A DNA stretch of 64,000 nt. Origin: Beverwykella pulmonaria (Eukaryota > Ascomycota > Dothideomycetes > Pleosporales > Melanommataceae). This document shows, piece by piece, positions 60,613 to 64,000 of the stretch. The stretch covers positions 3,900,063 to 3,964,062 of the forward strand of contig BCHH01000003.1 of assembly GCA_001599595.1 (NCBI GenBank), given 5' to 3'. Each line of letters begins with the position of its first letter. Within the stretch, counting starts at the first letter, position 1. The notes under the pieces are model-generated. The model worked only from the letters and a program-made list of their open reading frames with translations. It did not search any database and had not been told where the DNA came from. Both the position numbers and the translations under genes were made by a program.

Positions 60613-62101
60613 GTCGTTTTTCAGGGTTGCGCGTTTGCCGCAAACAGATATGGTGGAGTGTCGATGGGCTTGTGCATGCTGGGGAAGAGGAGACGAGGAC
60701 GGTGCTTGGAGATAAATGAGATGTCTTTTTGCGTGGTTTGGGTTCGCATAACGGGAAATTTAGGTGAGTCGGAGCTAGATTGGAGAATGGATCGTTCATG
60801 GGTCGCGAAGCATGTGAAAGCGGGTGGGTTTTGTTGAGCCAAGTAGTGTGGCGGGGCGCGGGAAAGGTCGGAGTCTTTAGGGTGCTGTCGCTTCAGCAGT
60901 GCTGGACAAGTGCCTGCAAGTCTCCAATTATCAAAATCTTACATTTCGGATTTCTCTCTCTTTTCATTTGCAGAGCAGCAAATGCCCGGTCTCCGCTCAA
61001 CAGTGTGGTGTTCGTCATCAGCCATACCGGATATCCTATCAAAAATGCCTAGCATAGAGAATGGCATCTGCAACCGGAACCCATGTCGCGCCTTATCATT
61101 GAGAATCAACAGGCAGATTATACGCAAGGTTATCGGCACCTAGTTCGTTATTTGCTCCAACTTCAACGTCGACCTTGTATGTCTCCCTTGTCGAGGCGGG
61201 GCTGTGGATTGGAACGATGGCCTATCCTTGTAAAGCAGATCACGCTCTCCAGCACGTTATTCATTGTTTGGTATCAAGGAATAGGCAGCTTAGGCCAAAA
61301 GGTTCGTACTCCAAGGGGACCTCTATAGTACAGAATTAGGGGTCGGTTTCTCTTAGCAGAGATGATCAAAATAGACAAAGCCATAGAAATGGTAAAATCG
61401 TCACCACCGCTTCTCATAAACCGTACAGAGAGTTGCAAAATCACCTTCGGCTTTTCCGCATACGCGCGTTTTCACTGCGCTGGGATTACTGCCAAGACGA
61501 ATTGGCATTTTATCGAGTCCTCCTCGGGCAGGGTTTCCATCGTATTTAATAGCCCTTGAACTACGCTTGGCGCTTAAGATCTTCCACTACAAGCTCCCCC
61601 CATGAACGGGTTTGTAGCGCGTGTCAGTGCGTTTCCATACAAATCGACCTTTTCATACAAAATTTGTCCGTGCAGTGGCTCACGCTACCCGCTCAGGAGG
61701 GCCCTTTGTAAAGAAAAAGCACTGCGCACAGCCACAGAAACGTGGCTTTCAATCGGATCATCTTATCATTGGCTACTTCTCCTTCACCGCAAATGCTACC
61801 CTGCAGCAGAGATACAGTAACGTGAGCTATTCACTCTAACCATCCGGTGCTTGGATTCTTAGGTATCAACCACAACAGCGAGACGAGCTGCTGTGGCTAA
61901 AGAAACGTCTAGAATCCTTGGCAGCAGTTCATTGCATGGGTTTCTGGAAGGTCTCAGAGTGCCAATCACTAATCGCTACGAAGACTATCTGCTGCCTATC
62001 TCTAGATGAGAAATCAGATTGCTTTCAAAGCAAAGAAAGTTCAAGAAAATTTCCTAAATTCTATATACCGTGCTTAGTCAAACAATTATAACTCCACCAA
62101 T
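60613..62101. other. Intergenic, decayed sequence toward the transposon relic
   Basis: The left part holds the promoter of the minus-strand gene at 60612. Short frames at 61360-61840 show no domain. The sequence from about 61850 leads into the transposon relic; a clear left terminal repeat was not found. Confidence 0.35.
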
Positions 62102-62754
62102 ATGGACCCAATTGACGCCGCGCTTGATTTGTTGAAGTCTCTAAAGCTCAGAGAAACGCCTAATTTTGCTCAGGTTGCAAAGAAGTATGGTTGTAATCGC
62201 AATACGCTGTCGCGGAGATACTGCGGAGTTCAAGGCACAATAGCGCAGAAGCTTTAAAATCAGCAACTTCTCAACAACACCCAGGAGAAAGAGCTTGTAG
62301 AATACATTGATAGCCTTTGCGCTCAAGGACTACCGCCTACACAACAAATAATACACAGCTTTGTCTCTAAAATAAGCGGGAGACCTGTTGGAAAGTTGTG
62401 GGCTGATTAGTTTATAAAGAGATAGGATGTAGACTGTAAGGGGGATAGAAGAGGCTCAAATAATAAGCATTGTATTCCTATCTAGCGACAGAAGGAAGCA
62501 TGAAGAAGAACAAAGGGGGCAGAGGCCGGCGGAGTTTATAAGGTCCTGCCAAGGCTTCGTACGAAGGATCCGAGGCGAGCCGAAGGATCCACATAACCCT
62601 TTACAAGCCACCCCTAGAATACAATAGTAGTACAATCTTCTAGTCTCCAAACAAGGTTCAAGAAGCTTGTAATTGTCAAGCCTAAAAAGATGCTAATGCA
62701 GAGTCACTACAACAACAGAAAAAGGAGGAGCAGTTACGCAAAGAGGCAAAGAAG

Positions 62755-62767
62755 GCAGAAAAGGCTT
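62755..62767. repeat. Target-site duplication, left copy
   Basis: GCAGAAAAGGCTT, identical to 63345-63357; see the 577-bp insertion. Confidence 0.75.
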
Positions 62768-63344
62768 TTTTTTTAAATCATTTATTATTGATCTATCAAT
62801 GAAAGCGCATGCAGCCAACTAGGGCTATGGCGCGCCTGCCCCTTCCAACAGCCCGGAGGCCCATGGTTCGGTTTGTGTAGCAGGCCAAAGAATCTATGTA
62901 CATAAATGGGTGTCTTAACAAAGGACACACCCCAATGGGTGGCATTCGCTCGAAGAAAGCACTATGAGACTCCCGCTTATATCCTACAAGACCAAACGTA
63001 CCGTCCCCTAAGGTTGGGCCCAAGGGTGCAAGCAGTACTTTCGCTGGGGATGAGACTTGCACTCCCTCTCTTCCGTGCTCTCCACCTACAGGGAAACGTC
63101 GCAAAAAACCTGCAGGCCCCTAAGGGACCCTCCATCTAGACAGTGAGATGCTCCGCGCGAAAACTGTAGACTGTGGCCTGCCGCGAAGGCAGAGACTCGA
63201 TTGCGGGTGCCCAGGCCGCAATAAGCCAGGTGGCCATCTACTGAGCGACACCTCCATGCGTTACTGCATTGGCTCCAGAGAAACAAAGTCTCTGGGTTCG
63301 TAGCCCTCATCTCGTACAGGTTGCAGTATCCGACTTCGAGAGCC
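62768..63344 (-). mobile_element. 577-bp non-LTR/SINE-like insertion with target duplication
   Basis: The 13-mer GCAGAAAAGGCTT occurs at 62755-62767 and again at 63345-63357, exactly flanking this segment. Taking one copy and the segment out restores an open transposase tail frame (EAKKAEKA then YMLEERKR). Next to the left copy is a T run (62766-62774 including two duplication bases), which is an A tail on the minus strand, preceded there by AATAATAAATG. A target duplication of this length plus a 3' A tail are hallmarks of target-primed reverse transcription. No reverse transcriptase frame is present, so it would be non-autonomous, or a copied cellular RNA. Confidence 0.7.
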
Positions 63345-63357
63345 GCAGAAAAGGCTT
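63345..63357. repeat. Target-site duplication, right copy
   Basis: GCAGAAAAGGCTT, identical to 62755-62767; continues directly into the transposase tail frame. Confidence 0.75.
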
Positions 63358-63484
63358 ATATGCTAGAGGAGAGGAAGCGCCTAAGGGCGACTGCAAAGGA
63401 AATTCAACTCTGAATACAGGCAGAAAAGGCAGGTCAATAGGCAGGGGCAAACAACATTAGCAATCATCTCAACACTAAAAAACA

Positions 63485-63646
63485 ATGTCAACCACTAGGC
63501 GCAAACAGAAGACAATTACTCCTAATATTTCTAGTGACGAGGATATAATTGAGGAGGAAGAATTAAGCACAGAGCTGGCTGCTCCAACACCTGCCCGCAG
63601 CCACCGCAATCGCCAGATCAACCTCCCTAAGAGGTATCGCACATAG
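63485..63646 (+). CDS. Intact 53-residue frame in the transposon relic
   Basis: An uninterrupted ATG-to-TAG frame encodes MSTTRRKQKTITPN, then an acidic stretch (SSDEDIIEEEEL), then a basic end (RSHRNRQINLPKRYR). It lies downstream of the transposase tail within the relic. The basic-acidic-basic layout and LP-KRYR ending resemble small accessory frames or C-terminal tails seen in some fungal transposons. It may be a leftover exon rather than an expressed gene. Confidence 0.35.
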   Translation: MSTTRRKQKTITPNISSDEDIIEEEELSTELAAPTPARSHRNRQINLPKRYRT

Positions 63647-63846
63647 TTTAACCCCTTCAGAAGTATCACCGGACTTAATAGATTATTACACCAAAAAATC
63701 TGATCAAATTACCATTTATAAGGGGCTGTAGAGCTTCAAAAGTTAATGAAGGTTTCTCCAAAAATCGATCGTTACGCGAGGGCGATCGTCACGCGCTATG
63801 ACCTAGTAAGGGATGTCAATGAGTGAGGAGGTGGGTGGGGCGATGG

Positions 63847-64000
63847 TCAAGACGAGATCGCGGATTCTAGCAGCTTGACAACTGCTTCATGCCCTCTCTC
63901 GGCAGCCCACGACAGCGGCGTCTGACCGTTGGAATCCTTCGAGTCGACGTCGACCTTCCCCGTGTCGAGCAGCAGCTTGACGACGGCTTCGTGCCCTCTC
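63847..64000 (-). CDS. Ankyrin-repeat protein, C-terminal end (partial)
   Basis: The last 51 codons of a minus-strand gene whose start lies beyond the window. Residues read [20 protein letters not shown], then [20 protein letters not shown] and KLLESAISS, stop at 63849-63847. These are one and a half ankyrin repeats with the standard NGQTPL-WAA-GH-VVKLLL pattern. The parts shared by the two visible repeats ([10 protein letters not shown]) are identical in protein and nearly so in DNA. Fungal genes of this kind are often NACHT or other STAND receptors with an ankyrin sensor, but the N-terminal domains are not in view. It ends about 50 bp from the transposon relic. Confidence 0.85.
   Translation of the reverse strand, partial: RGHEAVVKLLLDTGKVDVDSKDSNGQTPLSWAAERGHEAVVKLLESAISS

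Larger units (their letters stand above)
62102..63800 (+). mobile_element. Relic of a Fot1/pogo-like DNA transposon, internally deleted
   Basis: An ATG at 62102 starts MDPIDAALDLLKSLKL and runs into TPNFAQVAKKYGCNRNTLSR, the helix-turn-helix of pogo/Fot1 transposases. After a TAA at 62255-62257 the same frame continues with TQEKELVEYIDSLCAQGLPP and ISGRPVGKLWAD, a second DNA-binding helix block, to TAG at 62408-62410. The DDE catalytic core is missing. About 200 bp of unrelated sequence follow. Then a transposase-like basic tail (ESLQQQKKEEQLRKEAKKAE) starts at about 62690; it is interrupted at 62767 by a separate insertion and resumes at 63358 (YMLEERKRLRATAKEIQL). The right end may be the repeated CGATCG-CACGCG block at 63766-63798. 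Non-functional. Confidence 0.72.

Noticed and set aside
63268..63310. GGTTCGTAGCC resembling a tRNA B box inside the 577-bp insertion
   Set aside because: It lies on the strand opposite to the A tail and the surrounding bases do not fold into a tRNA T-arm, so a tRNA origin is not supported.

Overview
The window looks like nuclear DNA of a filamentous ascomycete (Pezizomycotina). Genes are spaced on both strands with no operons. Most are cut by one to three short introns of about 41-58 bp with GTAAGT/GTATGT-type donors, CTAAC-like branch sites and CAG/TAG acceptors. The protein families are fungal: DUF7907, 2EXR, Avt3-type vacuolar transporter, Mss116, Etp1, Cdc4 and long low-complexity hyphal proteins. 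Dothideomycetes is my best guess, by inference only.

Layout. 2.3-6.9 kb holds a four-finger C2H2 transcription factor and an epsin. 7.8-10.4 kb is a gene graveyard: a frame-shifted 2EXR-family gene and a broken coiled-coil gene. 10.8-15.6 kb holds a secreted DUF7907 protein, a polytopic membrane protein and a vacuolar amino-acid transporter. 15.6-19 kb is gene-poor and carries three of four copies of a short palindromic element, tandem repeats and a doubtful gene. 19.1-22.0 kb is one long disordered protein. 24.1-26.7 kb carries the remains of a meiotic HORMA/PHD gene (hop1-like) with frame breaks and several stops. 28.7-43.5 kb is dense and intact: an F-box/WD40 Cdc4-type protein, an Etp1/BRAP2-type RING protein, a formin-like GBD/FH3 protein without an actin-nucleating part, and a 1367-residue coiled-coil protein. 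44.7-45.9 kb is fructose-1,6-bisphosphatase. 46-50.2 kb is mixed: coding-like segments of an unrecognised spliced gene, one small conserved protein, and a second stop-ridden pseudogene whose start lies 26 bp from a divergent intact gene. 50.2-54.5 kb has two conserved fungal proteins of unknown function. 56.8-60.6 kb holds the mitochondrial DEAD-box helicase Mss116 and a membrane protein. 61.8-63.8 kb is a relic of a Fot1/pogo-like DNA transposon, interrupted by a 577-bp insertion with a 13-bp target duplication and an A-tract. The last 150 bp is the 3' end of an ankyrin-repeat gene.

The intact genes are mostly housekeeping functions: endocytosis, ubiquitin-dependent cell-cycle control, gluconeogenesis, vacuolar amino-acid export and mitochondrial RNA folding. 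They do not form one pathway. The most interesting signals are the decayed meiotic gene, the nested transposon at the right edge, the dispersed palindromic element and the ankyrin gene whose visible repeats are nearly identical. All splice sites, frames and domain calls were read by eye; no search was run.
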